A stretch of DNA of 64,000 bases from Odoribacter splanchnicus DSM 20712 (GCF_000190535.1 NC_015160.1:2418001-2482000); one strand, 5' to 3'; shown: positions 25,371 to 34,591, numbered from the stretch's first letter. Translations and numbers: made by a program. Notes: generated by a model not told the origin, from the sequence alone.

Positions 25371-27773
25371 TCAATTTCGTTCCAATTCTCCGTTTTTAGC
25401 CTGTTCGAAAGTCGGATTATAAGCATTATGCCCGACAACCCAAGAAGTATCATCCGTCAATCTCCCGATTGCTTTTTCCAATCCTTTAAAAGATACCAGG
25501 CCTAACTGGTACTCGATATTGATCACTCCGACATTTTCCAGGGCTCTAAAACAATCCAGATTAGTCAGGACATTATTACACCAACTATCCTGATTTTTAC
25601 TGTAAGTAGTCAGCACCAATATCCCGACTTTTTTCAAAACGGGAGTATAGATTTCCTGTAACATGCTCACTAAAGATCCATTCACATAGCTGGTTTTGAT
25701 ATTCAATTCACCCGTCACCTCCTCCAAGGCCGGAAAACGAAGGGCATCACAGACTCCGGTATAGGTCATGTTATTCACTATCCTTAAAACCGGAAATTCC
25801 GTCGGCTGTACTTTTTGTCCGAATCCTTCGGAAAGGGTCAATTTTCCGCTAATCTCTGTCAAATCAGGAAAACGAAGCACACCCAGGCTGGCACCATATG
25901 CCTGACTCACCGACAAAGTCCCTATTTTCTTTAATCCGGGGAAGTTGTATTCTACCCGTCCGGTAATAGTTGCAGGCATATTACTTACTGATACATTCTG
26001 CACCTCTTCGATTCCTGAAAAAGAAATTCCGGGAATCCCGTTAATGGTCAGATTCGTATTCAAGGTTTTACTGCCCTTTAACGTCAAAGCATTTTTTCCG
26101 GTAATCTGCAGGGCATCTACTTCAAGGCCGGTCAGATCCAAGGAAGTCAAGGCATCCAAATTGTTTAAAATACAATTGTTCAAATGCATTCCCTTGAACT
26201 GGGCCAGCAAAGAAATATCCTGCAATTTTTTCAGTCCAATGAGCGAACATTGTGATCCGATGGATTTCAATACGGGGAAAGCGTCAATCGAAGTAACCTC
26301 ATTCAAATTACTCAGACTCATCGAACCACCGATAGAGGTCAGGGCATCGAATCCCTTTAATTCGCTGACTGCCAAACCGGACAGGGTGAAATTACCACCG
26401 ACTGTTGTCAGATTCGGAAAACCGTCGAAAACCGTCAATGCACTCATCGAGGAGAAATCAAATTTTCCATCCACTTCCTTCAATGCTCTCAATGAGCTTA
26501 CCTCTGTTATTGCCATTCTGGTTAAAACAAAATCACCTTTCACTCGCGTCAATGCAGGCAAATTCAACTCTTGTATCTTATCAGATGCATCGATACAGAA
26601 TCCTCGCAGACCGACTTCTGTCAAAGACTCCAAACTGACTTTTTCCAAATTTTGAATGTAATAAATTTTAAATCCACCGAGTGATTTTACTGAAGGAAAA
26701 TTCATTTCTTTTACTTGATGCGTCCACCACAATTCAAAATAATCGGCGACTTGCTCCAATTGGGTGAAGTTCAAAGTTTCAACAGCATTCATCTGCTCCA
26801 ATTTAATAGCAGTCGCCGATTTTAATTCCGGGAAAGCTAACTCTTTCACCCTATAAACATTACTCAATGCTAATTGATTTCCAATCAAACTTAATTTCGG
26901 AAAGCTCAACTTTTCCGGAGCATTCAAGACACCGTTCACTTTCATGGATAAATTTTCTCCGATAACCGATAAGGCCGAAAAATCTATATCTTTCACATCT
27001 TTAATCTGAATCGACAAATTTCTTCCTACCTTTTCCAATGCAGGCAAACTCAACGTTTCAACGGTATCAGCTCTGAAAGTCAATTCTGAAGCTACTTTTT
27101 TCAAATTTGGCAATTCAATCTCCCGTATCCACCGAAGTCCAATGGTTGCATTCTGTATTACACGTCCCATCACCAATCCTCCAACCTGTTCCAAATTTTC
27201 CAAACCGGCAAATGAAGTTCCGGCATAAGTCGGATTTATGGTCACCGTTCCGACAACCTCTTTTAGTGAGGCCAAAGCTGCCAAAGAAGTAAGGGAGTCT
27301 TCCTTCACAGTTCCTTCTTCTTTACCGATAACCAAATTTCCATTGACTTTATTGATCCCCTGAGCAGCAAAGGCTTCCAAATCTTCAACCGAAGTCAGAC
27401 GAACATCTCCTTCGCTACCCGTCAAGGTTCTCCGTACTATATACTTGTAAACACGCTGAGTATTATTGTAAGCAGTTACTGTAAAATTTTGTAACTTTCC
27501 CCAATCCTCAACTTCACCAGGATCCGGAGATATCCGGGCATTTTCACTACACAAAATCTCCATTATCGCCCCCTCAAGAGAAAGATTTTCAGGGATACTC
27601 AAAATCAGACTATCTCCCTTAATTATCCCGGCATAGGAATCTCCCTGCTGAACCAGTCGGAATGAGGTGATGTAGTTTTCATTTCCGGAAAACAGGCTGT
27701 CATCGTCCTCGCAACTCGTCAGCGAAACAATAATGCCAAGCAACACAATATATATTAAATTATTTATCTTCAT
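25371..27773 (-). CDS. Large leucine-rich-repeat surface lipoprotein of the B12 island
   Basis: 800 residues. Lipobox VSLTSC (Cys 21) followed by EDDDSLF. Residues 30-115 form a small beta domain (YKYIVRRTL near the end). The rest is irregular, long leucine-rich repeats of the receptor-L-domain kind (LTSLAALASLKEVVG, LSFPKLSLIGNQLAL, ALEEVTGELNI). The C-terminus has NAYNPTFEQAKNGE, like the proteins at 7564 and 27846. It lies in the operon behind riboswitch 2, so B12 limitation should induce it. No function in B12 uptake is established for this family, to my knowledge; corrinoid-protein capture or adhesion are guesses. Confidence 0.8.
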   Translation of the reverse strand: MKINNLIYIVLLGIIVSLTSCEDDDSLFSGNENYITSFRLVQQGDSYAGIIKGDSLILSIPENLSLEGAIMEILCSENARISPDPGEVEDWGKLQNFTVTAYNNTQRVYKYIVRRTLTGSEGDVRLTSVEDLEAFAAQGINKVNGNLVIGKEEGTVKEDSLTSLAALASLKEVVGTVTINPTYAGTSFAGLENLEQVGGLVMGRVIQNATIGLRWIREIELPNLKKVASELTFRADTVETLSLPALEKVGRNLSIQIKDVKDIDFSALSVIGENLSMKVNGVLNAPEKLSFPKLSLIGNQLALSNVYRVKELAFPELKSATAIKLEQMNAVETLNFTQLEQVADYFELWWTHQVKEMNFPSVKSLGGFKIYYIQNLEKVSLESLTEVGLRGFCIDASDKIQELNLPALTRVKGDFVLTRMAITEVSSLRALKEVDGKFDFSSMSALTVFDGFPNLTTVGGNFTLSGLAVSELKGFDALTSIGGSMSLSNLNEVTSIDAFPVLKSIGSQCSLIGLKKLQDISLLAQFKGMHLNNCILNNLDALTSLDLTGLEVDALQITGKNALTLKGSKTLNTNLTINGIPGISFSGIEEVQNVSVSNMPATITGRVEYNFPGLKKIGTLSVSQAYGASLGVLRFPDLTEISGKLTLSEGFGQKVQPTEFPVLRIVNNMTYTGVCDALRFPALEEVTGELNIKTSYVNGSLVSMLQEIYTPVLKKVGILVLTTYSKNQDSWCNNVLTNLDCFRALENVGVINIEYQLGLVSFKGLEKAIGRLTDDTSWVVGHNAYNPTFEQAKNGELERN

Positions 27774-27845
27774 AGGTTTATCATTTTTTACATTTACAAC
27801 TTTTTCAGCTGATTAATCTCACAGTTGAAAAACAGGCTTCATCTG

Positions 27846-28862
27846 TTACTCCTGAATAGCAGGTTTTATCCATTGCTGGTCTTCTACCAATTGCTTGTAA
27901 GTCGGATTGTACAAATTATTTTCCACACTCCATTTCTCTTCGGGACAGGTCAGGATGGCCTTTTTAATTGCCTCGTAAGAAGCTAGTTTCCCATGATCAT
28001 GAATCCGGATTCCCCCCACTTTTTCCAAGCTGGACAAGAAATCCAGATTTTCCAGGGTTTGATTCAAATAACCGGTATTCTCATTATCTCCCCAGGGAGT
28101 TGGTCCGATCGGGCGCAGTTCCAATGTCCCCCCAACCTGCTTCAAAGCCGGATACAAGACCACGGCCGGTCCCCTCGATCCATAATAGTCATATCCGGTC
28201 TGAAACATCATATCCTCCCCGACCGTCGCCAGATTCGGAAAAGTCTTTTCATCATAATAGTCGATACTTATGATTGCCTTCCCTCCGATAGACTTCAATT
28301 CGGGGAAATGGTATTCCTTGATATTGGAATATAATTCAAAATTACCGGTTACTTCTTCCAGTGCAGGAAATTCGACGGCCTTTACATTGGAATTGGCCCA
28401 GTAAGAGAAATCCCCGTTAATTTTACGGATATTACCGATTTCAATGCTCCCTCCGTTCAGGCCAAGATAACCGATATTCAGTTTTCCCACTTCCCGGAAA
28501 CCTTCTAATTTCGGGAAATATCCCGAAAGGTTATCCAAACTGATTTTACCTTTAAAAATATCGTCACCGATCACCGTCGTATTTTCCAATCCGGTACCGC
28601 TGAATCGCAATTCCTCGATTTCTATTCCCTGGATATCCAGGCGTTCTATACCTTTCGATACTACAAACACCTTCAAATTTTTCAAACCGGCAGGCAACTT
28701 CAAATATTCTGCCGTACAGTTCAATGACAGCTTCCCTCCGATTTTTTCCAAAGCCCCTAATTTTTCAGTATCCAGTCCTAAAAGTGTGACGTTTAAATCT
28801 TCGATTTTTTTGTGGATTTCCACAAGAGGAATAATTGACCGATGACAATTAACAATTGACAA
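27846..28862 (-). CDS. Leucine-rich-repeat protein without signal peptide, probably 5'-truncated
   Basis: About 338 residues from a TTG; no ATG is available near the N-terminus, and there is no signal peptide or lipobox. The body is the same LRR family as its neighbour (KIGGKLSLNC, FREVGKLNIGYLGLNGGS, ALEEVTGNFELYS), ending with NNLYNPTYKQLVED. The upstream bases contain CAATTGACAATGATTGG-like repeated short motifs typical of intergenic DNA, suggesting the original 5' end was replaced. It is first after riboswitch 2, so it may be a pseudogene or depend on an unusual start. Confidence 0.6.
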   Translation of the reverse strand: MSIVNCHRSIIPLVEIHKKIEDLNVTLLGLDTEKLGALEKIGGKLSLNCTAEYLKLPAGLKNLKVFVVSKGIERLDIQGIEIEELRFSGTGLENTTVIGDDIFKGKISLDNLSGYFPKLEGFREVGKLNIGYLGLNGGSIEIGNIRKINGDFSYWANSNVKAVEFPALEEVTGNFELYSNIKEYHFPELKSIGGKAIISIDYYDEKTFPNLATVGEDMMFQTGYDYYGSRGPAVVLYPALKQVGGTLELRPIGPTPWGDNENTGYLNQTLENLDFLSSLEKVGGIRIHDHGKLASYEAIKKAILTCPEEKWSVENNLYNPTYKQLVEDQQWIKPAIQE

Positions 28863-29166
28863 TGATTGGAAGCTTTACTTCCATCAAAAAACAGCTGAAA
28901 AAAAGGGAAATGAGTAGGGAAATTGAATGTTGAATGATTGATAATCAATATGATGTAAATATTTCCTAAAGTATGTTGTTTTACAGTAAACTGGTATTTG
29001 TCAATAGTCAATTAACAAACGTCCTGTAAGGGGCATCACTTTGTAAACTTTATGAAATTTCGACTAATTTAATCGAACGTTTTTCCATCGACATCCAATA
29101 GAATAATTCCAATTAAAAATCAGTACAACCGGCATTCTAATCCCAGAGAACACCAAGTTTCTGATC
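28863..29166 (-). other. Leader between riboswitch 2 and the truncated LRR gene
   Basis: No convincing gene. Several short motifs of the CAATTGAC / GTCAATTG kind lie near both ends (28846-28866 and 28997-29014). The expected signal-peptide coding segment of the LRR gene is not found here in any frame. Confidence 0.4.
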
Positions 29167-29340
29167 TTGGCAGGTCTTCTGACTTGCTTTATCTCCGGAC
29201 GTCCTTCCCGTTCATGTAAAACAGTGGCGTGAGTAATGTCCAAAGACTTTAAAAAGCTTACAGCAGCGGGTCTGTTCAGGATTCACACCTGATTCCCTTT
29301 TCACCGCTCCGTTACGAAAATAACGAGCAGCACCAAAATC
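29167..29340 (-). promoter_or_regulatory. Cobalamin riboswitch 2 (LRR surface proteins, CobO-Btu importer)
   Basis: Read on the minus strand it has GGGAATCAGGTGTGAATCC, the GCTGCTGTAAGC core and the box AAGTCAGAAGACCTGCC (complement at 29169-29185). TACTTTTA at 29346-29353 (minus) is a near match to the -7 box. It faces the LRR genes and, beyond them, the importer genes. Confidence 0.93.
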
Positions 29341-29530
29341 GACGGTAAAAGTACAAAAAAAGAGAGATGAAAGTTTATTTTAAGTAATTTTTTAAATCAT
29401 TTTTAATATAAGGCGTAAAAATATACTGGGACAATCTTTACCAGCCGATTATTTCAAAAATACGAGCTTTGACATTTAAGATGCAATCAATTTGATTTAT
29501 CAGTGCCAAGATATTGATTTACTCTTAAAT

Positions 29531-29573
29531 ACTCTTTCCTCTTGCTACCGTCACCAATAGAAAAGGAAAGAGT
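29531..29573 (-). terminator. Inverted repeat after etfA
   Basis: ACTCTTTCCT / AGGAAAGAGT, a perfect ten-base stem with a 23-base loop, 35 bases after the etfA stop. The following bases are only moderately T-rich, so termination is likely but not certain. Confidence 0.55.
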
Positions 29574-29607
29574 ATAATTGAACAAACACCCGGTTCATTT
29601 CCGATTT

Positions 29608-30600
29608 TTACTTCCGGAGTTTTTCTGTCAATATGGGGACAATTTTATGTACATCTCCAACAATCCCCAAATCTGCTGCATTGAAGATCGGAGCATATTT
29701 GTCTTTATTGATAGCAATGATGTATTCTGATTCTTCCATACCGGCAAGGTGCTGAATAGCCCCTGAAATCCCCAGGGCAAAATACAGATCCGGCCGGACC
29801 GTCTTTCCGGTTTGCCCCACTTGGCGTTCGTGGGGCATAACCCCGGCATCGACCATTGCCCGCGATGAAGATACTTCGGCATTCAATGTTTCCGCTAAAC
29901 GACCCAGCATGACAAAACCAGCCGTACTGCCGACACCACGCCCACCTGACACCAGCACTTTAGCTTCCGTTATGTCGATCCGGGTTTTCTGTTCTTTCAC
30001 CGTTTTCAGAATTTTAACTCTGAATTTCGACGGGTCGAAACTGACTTTCATATTTTCAATCGTCCCCCGCCGTGCCGGATCTTTGGGTTTTGTACGCATC
30101 ACTCCCGGCCGGACAGTAGACATTTGCGGACGATGTTCTTTACAAATGATCGTAGCCATCAGGTTACCACCGAAAGCCGGACGGGTCATCAGCAAATCAT
30201 TTTCGGGCGAAATGTCCAGGCCTGTACAGTCGGCCGTGAGGCCGGTAGTCAGCCGGGCAGATAATCGGGGGCCCAGATCGCGGCCGATAGTCGTGGCTCC
30301 GATCAATACGATGGCCGGATGACGTTCACGGATAAATTGGCTGACAGCTTGTGCATAAGGCTCGGTATTGTACTCTGCCAATTCACGTTCGTCCACACAC
30401 ACGACAATGTCGGCACCATAAGCAATCAGCTCCTGAGCCTGGTCTTTCATATCATAACCGAGCAATAAGGCGATCACTTTCTCATTCAAGGTATCGGCAA
30501 GTTCCCGGGCTTTACCCAGCAGTTCCAATGCCACTTTTTGTATGATACCTTCGCGTTGTTCTACAAACACGCAGACGTCTTTATATTGGGATTTATCCAT
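29608..30600 (-). CDS. etfA: Electron transfer flavoprotein alpha subunit
   Basis: 330 residues from ATG 30600 (MDKSQYKDVCVFVEQREG); the open frame extends further, but the extra residues are not family-like. The C-terminal FAD-binding half has LVSGGRGVGSTAGF, SSRAMVDAG and GQTGKTVRPDLYFALGISG. It works as a heterodimer with EtfB, taking electrons to or from butyryl-CoA dehydrogenase. Last gene of the metE-like/bcd/etfB/etfA group; a 133-base spacer separates it from etfB. Confidence 0.95.
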   Translation of the reverse strand: MDKSQYKDVCVFVEQREGIIQKVALELLGKARELADTLNEKVIALLLGYDMKDQAQELIAYGADIVVCVDERELAEYNTEPYAQAVSQFIRERHPAIVLIGATTIGRDLGPRLSARLTTGLTADCTGLDISPENDLLMTRPAFGGNLMATIICKEHRPQMSTVRPGVMRTKPKDPARRGTIENMKVSFDPSKFRVKILKTVKEQKTRIDITEAKVLVSGGRGVGSTAGFVMLGRLAETLNAEVSSSRAMVDAGVMPHERQVGQTGKTVRPDLYFALGISGAIQHLAGMEESEYIIAINKDKYAPIFNAADLGIVGDVHKIVPILTEKLRK

Positions 30601-30733
30601 TGTATTCAAATTAACAATGAACGGTAAACGGAAGCAGACCTCAGCCAATGGCCGGAAAAAAAGTATATGTTCAAGGTATAAAAACTTAAGGTTTACCACA
30701 GTCTGTGGTCTGCAATCCGTTGCTACCTGTTCA

Positions 30734-31516
30734 TCAGATTATAAATTTTTCTTTCAATTTCTCTACGATTATATCGGCAGCTTCGGCAGGTTCCACTTCA
30801 AACACCTTTCCGGCTGCTTTTGCTCCTTTGGTAAATGATTTCCATACGCGGGTGGGCGATCCTTTCAAGCCTAGTTTTTCTTCTTCTACACTGATATGTT
30901 CAAAGCCCCACACTTCAACTTCTTTGTTATAAGCCTCCACAATTCCCCGGACCGACATATAACGGGCTTTATTAGCCGTTGCCAGCACCGTCACCACGCA
31001 AGGCGCATCTACCTGTACCAGCTGAAAACCGTCTTCTGTGGACTTCCGGATCGTAAATGTCCTGCTTCCGTCAAATTCCAGGTTTTCAACATAAGTCACC
31101 TGAGGTAAATCCAAATGTTCGGCAATCTGTGGTCCTACCTGAGCGGTATCCCCGTCGATGGCTTGCCGGCCGGTGATTACCAGGTCAAAATCCAACACGC
31201 GCAAAGCGCCGGCAATCGCATTCGACGTAGCGAGAGTATCGGCACCGGCAAATTTCCGGTCGTTCAAATGAATAGCACGGTCAGCTCCCATAGCAAAAGC
31301 CTCACGCAAAATATCATCGGCCTGAGGAGGCCCCATGGTTATTACCGTGACTTCCGCCCCATATTTATCTTTTAATTGTAAAGCCATTTCCAGTCCCCCT
31401 TTATCGTCGGGATTCATAATGCTGGGCACCCCATCCCGGATCATCGTCCCCGTAGCGGGGTCCAATTTGATCTCTGTTGTATCCGGCACCTGTTTGATAC
31501 ATACTACTATTTTCAT
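30734..31516 (-). CDS. etfB: Electron transfer flavoprotein beta subunit
   Basis: 260 residues with KIVVCIKQVPDTTEIKLDP at the N-terminus and DLVITGRQAIDGDTAQVGP near 115, typical of EtfB. In butyrate producers EtfAB with Bcd can bifurcate electrons between crotonyl-CoA and ferredoxin; the sequence alone does not prove bifurcation here. Lies 43 bases after bcd. Confidence 0.95.
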   Translation of the reverse strand: MKIVVCIKQVPDTTEIKLDPATGTMIRDGVPSIMNPDDKGGLEMALQLKDKYGAEVTVITMGPPQADDILREAFAMGADRAIHLNDRKFAGADTLATSNAIAGALRVLDFDLVITGRQAIDGDTAQVGPQIAEHLDLPQVTYVENLEFDGSRTFTIRKSTEDGFQLVQVDAPCVVTVLATANKARYMSVRGIVEAYNKEVEVWGFEHISVEEEKLGLKGSPTRVWKSFTKGAKAAGKVFEVEPAEAADIIVEKLKEKFII

Positions 31517-31559
31517 ACGTTTATCATTTTTTCATTTATCGATTATCTTTTCTCCACTC

Positions 31560-32699
31560 TTATTTGAGTAATGCAGCTGCAATCACCATCCGTTGTACTT
31601 CAGACGTTCCTTCATAGATTTCTGTAATCTTGGCGTCCCGCATCATTCGTTCCACCGGATATTCACGGGTATAACCGTAGCCTCCATGGAATTGTACTGC
31701 TTTGGTCGTCACCTCCATCGCTGTTTCGGCTGCAAACAATTTAGCCTGTGCAGAGTCAGCAGAATAAGGTTGTTTCATATCCTTTTTCCAAGCTGCTTTA
31801 CGCACCAGCAGACGGGCAGCCTGAATCCTGGTCTGCAAATCGGCCAATTGGAATTGAGTATTCTGAAACTGTCCGATGGACCGTCCGAATTGTTTCCGTT
31901 CTTTTACATACTTCACCGTTTCATCCATAGCCCCCTGAGCAATACCCAAGGCCTGTGAAGCGATTCCCATACGTCCGCCGTCGAGTGTTTTCATTGCAAT
32001 CCTGAAGCCTTCCCCCACTTTTCCCAACAGATTTTCTTTCGGGACGATACAATTTTCAAAAATCAACTCACAGGTTGCGGATCCCCGGATGCCCATTTTT
32101 TTCTCTTTTTTACCGATAGAGAATCCCGGAAAATCACGTTCTACGATAAAGGCCGAAATCCCCCGCGTCCCCTGTGCCTTATCGGTCATGGCCATGACAA
32201 TGTAAACGTGTGCATAAGCAGCATTGGTAATAAAAATTTTGGAGCCGTTGAGCACATAATGCTCCCCTTCCTTCACAGCCATCGTTTGCTGTGCCGAAGC
32301 GTCCGTGCCTGCATTCGGTTCGGTCAGTCCGAAAGCTCCGATCCATTCGCCGGAACACAAGCGGGGCAAATATTTACGGCGTTGTTCTTCATTGCCGAAC
32401 TCATAAATCGGAGAAGCGCACAAAGAAGTGTGTGCAGAAACAATAACCCCTGTAGTAGCACATACCCGTGACAATTCTTCGACAGCCATCGAATAGAGTT
32501 GGTTGTTGCCACCTGCCCCGCCATACTCTTTGGGGAATGGGATGCCCATCATTCCCAAAGCAGCCATTTTCTTTACCGTTTCTTCCGGAAAACGTTCTTC
32601 CTCGTCGACAGCTGCTGCCAACGGTTTCACTTCTTTTTCTGCAAATTCCCGGATCATTTGCAAGAATAAATTTTCTGTTTTTGATGTTGAAAAATCCAT
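31560..32699 (-). CDS. bcd: Butyryl-CoA (short-chain acyl-CoA) dehydrogenase
   Basis: 379 residues, the family's normal length. Landmarks: FGLTEPNAGTDAS near 125, the FAD-contacting ITNAAYAHVYIVMA, RMGIASQALGIAQ near 240, and the catalytic glutamate in EIYEGTSEVQR near 365. It reduces crotonyl-CoA to butyryl-CoA, the last redox step of the butyrate route whose earlier enzymes lie at 36-42 kb. It begins eight bases after the MetE-like stop, so both share the transcript controlled by the tandem riboswitches. Confidence 0.92.
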   Translation of the reverse strand: MDFSTSKTENLFLQMIREFAEKEVKPLAAAVDEEERFPEETVKKMAALGMMGIPFPKEYGGAGGNNQLYSMAVEELSRVCATTGVIVSAHTSLCASPIYEFGNEEQRRKYLPRLCSGEWIGAFGLTEPNAGTDASAQQTMAVKEGEHYVLNGSKIFITNAAYAHVYIVMAMTDKAQGTRGISAFIVERDFPGFSIGKKEKKMGIRGSATCELIFENCIVPKENLLGKVGEGFRIAMKTLDGGRMGIASQALGIAQGAMDETVKYVKERKQFGRSIGQFQNTQFQLADLQTRIQAARLLVRKAAWKKDMKQPYSADSAQAKLFAAETAMEVTTKAVQFHGGYGYTREYPVERMMRDAKITEIYEGTSEVQRMVIAAALLK

Positions 32700-32707
32700 A
32701 TAAATCG

Positions 32708-33811
32708 TTATTTATTTTTCCATACGGAATGTGCAATTTTTAACATTAACCGGATTTTGTTCCACTGTTGCTTTTCGGTAAGTTTGTTTCCCTCTTCGGT
32801 AGAAGCAAAGCCACACTGGGGACTCAGACAAAGCCGTTCCAGGGGAACATACTGGCTGGCTTCCGCAATGCGGTTTTTCACTTTCTGTTTATCCTCAAGG
32901 GCAGCATTTTTGGTTGTAATCAATCCCAAGACTACAGTTTGGTTCTGTATGAAGCGTAAGGGTTCAAAACCTCCCGAACGCTCGTCGTCGAATTCGAGAA
33001 AAAAAGCATCCACCGGGAGGTCGAATAAGGTTTCGGCAACCGGCTCATACCCCCCCCACGATGCCCAGGCAGAATGATAATTACCCCGGCAAACGTGCAT
33101 TGTAATGGTCATTCCTTCCGGTCTTGAGTTCAAAGCCATCTCGTTTATCCGGGCAAAAAGGAGGGCCATTTCTTCCGCATTCACCTGTGGATTGCAGCGG
33201 AATTTTTCATCACAAAGCATACCCCATGTGCAATCGTCGAATTGGAGATAACGACATCCTGCTGCAGCGAAACCACTGATCACCTGGCGATAGGCCTGTG
33301 CTATATCTTCTAATAATCCGTCTATCCGGCCATATACTTTCAGGGTTTCATCCATATTTCCCTCGCGGATCAACTCGGCCAAAAGTTGTGCCGGAGAAGG
33401 AATCGTTTGCTTGGGTATCGCCTGGCCAGCCAGTTTCTGGATGAAACGGAAATGAGCGATCATGGGATGATTGTATCCTGTAATTTTCCCGGTCACTTTT
33501 ACAGATTCCGGTCGGGTTTCCAGATTGTGAAATACATATCCCTGCCCAACTGCCTTTTTCTCTATGCCTCCTAATCCCCAAAAGAAGTCGAGGTGCCACC
33601 ACGAACGGCGAAATTCCCCATCTGTAATAACCTGTAAGCCGACAACTTTTTGTTCGGCTATTAATTTTTCAATTTCTTCATCCTCGATTTGTTGGAGTGC
33701 GGCAGGAGATAATAAGCCTGATTCGAAGTCTTTTCTTGCTTTTTTCAGTCGTTCCGGTCGCAAGAAACTACCGACAATATCCGCCCTAAACGGAAGTTTT
33801 ACCTGTTCCAT
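32708..33811 (-). CDS. Cobalamin-independent methionine synthase family protein (MetE C-terminal/YxjG type)
   Basis: 367 residues. DIVGSFLRPERL at the N-terminus and metal-binding positions in TMHVCRGNYHSAW (His, Cys) and LSPQCGFAS (Cys) place it in the UROD/MetE-like family of single-domain methionine synthases. These transfer a methyl group to homocysteine without B12; the methyl donor for such short forms is not settled. It is the first gene after tandem cobalamin riboswitches 3 and 4, as expected for an enzyme needed when B12 is short, and it is followed closely by bcd. Confidence 0.85.
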   Translation of the reverse strand: MEQVKLPFRADIVGSFLRPERLKKARKDFESGLLSPAALQQIEDEEIEKLIAEQKVVGLQVITDGEFRRSWWHLDFFWGLGGIEKKAVGQGYVFHNLETRPESVKVTGKITGYNHPMIAHFRFIQKLAGQAIPKQTIPSPAQLLAELIREGNMDETLKVYGRIDGLLEDIAQAYRQVISGFAAAGCRYLQFDDCTWGMLCDEKFRCNPQVNAEEMALLFARINEMALNSRPEGMTITMHVCRGNYHSAWASWGGYEPVAETLFDLPVDAFFLEFDDERSGGFEPLRFIQNQTVVLGLITTKNAALEDKQKVKNRIAEASQYVPLERLCLSPQCGFASTEEGNKLTEKQQWNKIRLMLKIAHSVWKNK

Positions 33812-33952
33812 TGATTTTAACAGAATTAAGGTAACTCACAGATAAGATAGATTGCATGTAAATGACCACTGCCCTGTACACACCAAGTACAGTTTACCAG
33901 TTCATTTATTCTGTCACCTTTCACCCGAAAGCTACGAATTAAACAAAAGTAC

Positions 33953-34133
33953 TCAGGCAGGTCTTCTGACTTGTTCCGATTGTACGCCTTCCCACCGGAC
34001 ATACCGGCAGTGGCTTCCGAATGTACAACCTTTGAATAGAACTTACAGCTACGGGGATAGTCCCTGATTTTCACAGGAGTTCCCATTTTAATCCTGAATC
34101 AGTGATGACCGATTCTGAAACCTGATACCGACA
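33953..34133 (-). promoter_or_regulatory. Cobalamin riboswitch 3 (proximal of a tandem pair)
   Basis: On the minus strand: GGGAACTCCTGTGAAAATC, the TAGCTGTAAGTTC core and the closing AAGTCAGAAGACCTGCC (complement from 33956). It ends about 145 bases before the MetE-like gene. Confidence 0.92.
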
Positions 34134-34141
34134 CAAATATA
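34134..34141 (-). promoter_or_regulatory. -7 promoter box before riboswitch 3
   Basis: TATATTTG on the minus strand matches TAnnTTTG and sits just before riboswitch 3; no exact TTTG at -33. It implies the proximal riboswitch has its own transcript. Confidence 0.45.
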
Positions 34142-34379
34142 ACGGAATTTATCGAATAAAAAAAAAGTTGGTTATTGTTTTGAAAAATTCAAAAGAAAAT
34201 TAAAAACACCGGCAGGATGCGTCGGACGGATCCTTCAAATAAAAACAGGCCAGAAGGAAATACGAACACTCTGCCGCCTCCCACATACACCCGCATTTAT
34301 CCCCGGTGTTTTAACAGTACAGTAATATATATGTGCAGGTGTCCGGCTCTGAATCCGCGAAAGCACAGACGATTGCTTG
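34142..34379 (-). other. Spacer between tandem riboswitches
   Basis: About 240 bases with no ORF of protein-like content on the minus strand. If riboswitch 4 once served its own gene, that gene is no longer visible. A GC-rich patch near 34255-34320 could contain the expression platform. Confidence 0.4.
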
Positions 34380-34552
34380 TATGGCAGGTCTTCTGACTTG
34401 CTCCAATCCAGACGCCTTCCCGTCGGAGGTATAAACGACAGTGGCAGAAGCATTGTCCGGACGTTGTAAAGAAGCTCACAGCAGCGGGGCCTGTCCGGGA
34501 TTTACACCCGGTTCCCTTTTATTTCCTATACCGGATGGACATAGGAAAGCCA
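34380..34552 (-). promoter_or_regulatory. Cobalamin riboswitch 4 (distal of a tandem pair)
   Basis: On the minus strand: GGGAACCGGGTGTAAATCC, CCGCTGCTGTGAGC and AAGTCAGAAGACCTGCC (complement from 34383). It faces riboswitch 3 and the MetE-like/bcd operon with no gene between. Confidence 0.92.
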
Positions 34553-34560
34553 ATACGCTT

Positions 34561-34591
34561 CAAAAATAGAGAATAAAATTTATTTTACAAA
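34561..34591 (-). promoter_or_regulatory. Promoter of riboswitch 4
   Basis: Minus strand TTTG (34588-34591), exactly 19 bases, then TATTTTTG (34561-34568). Both elements match the Bacteroidetes consensus. Confidence 0.75.
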
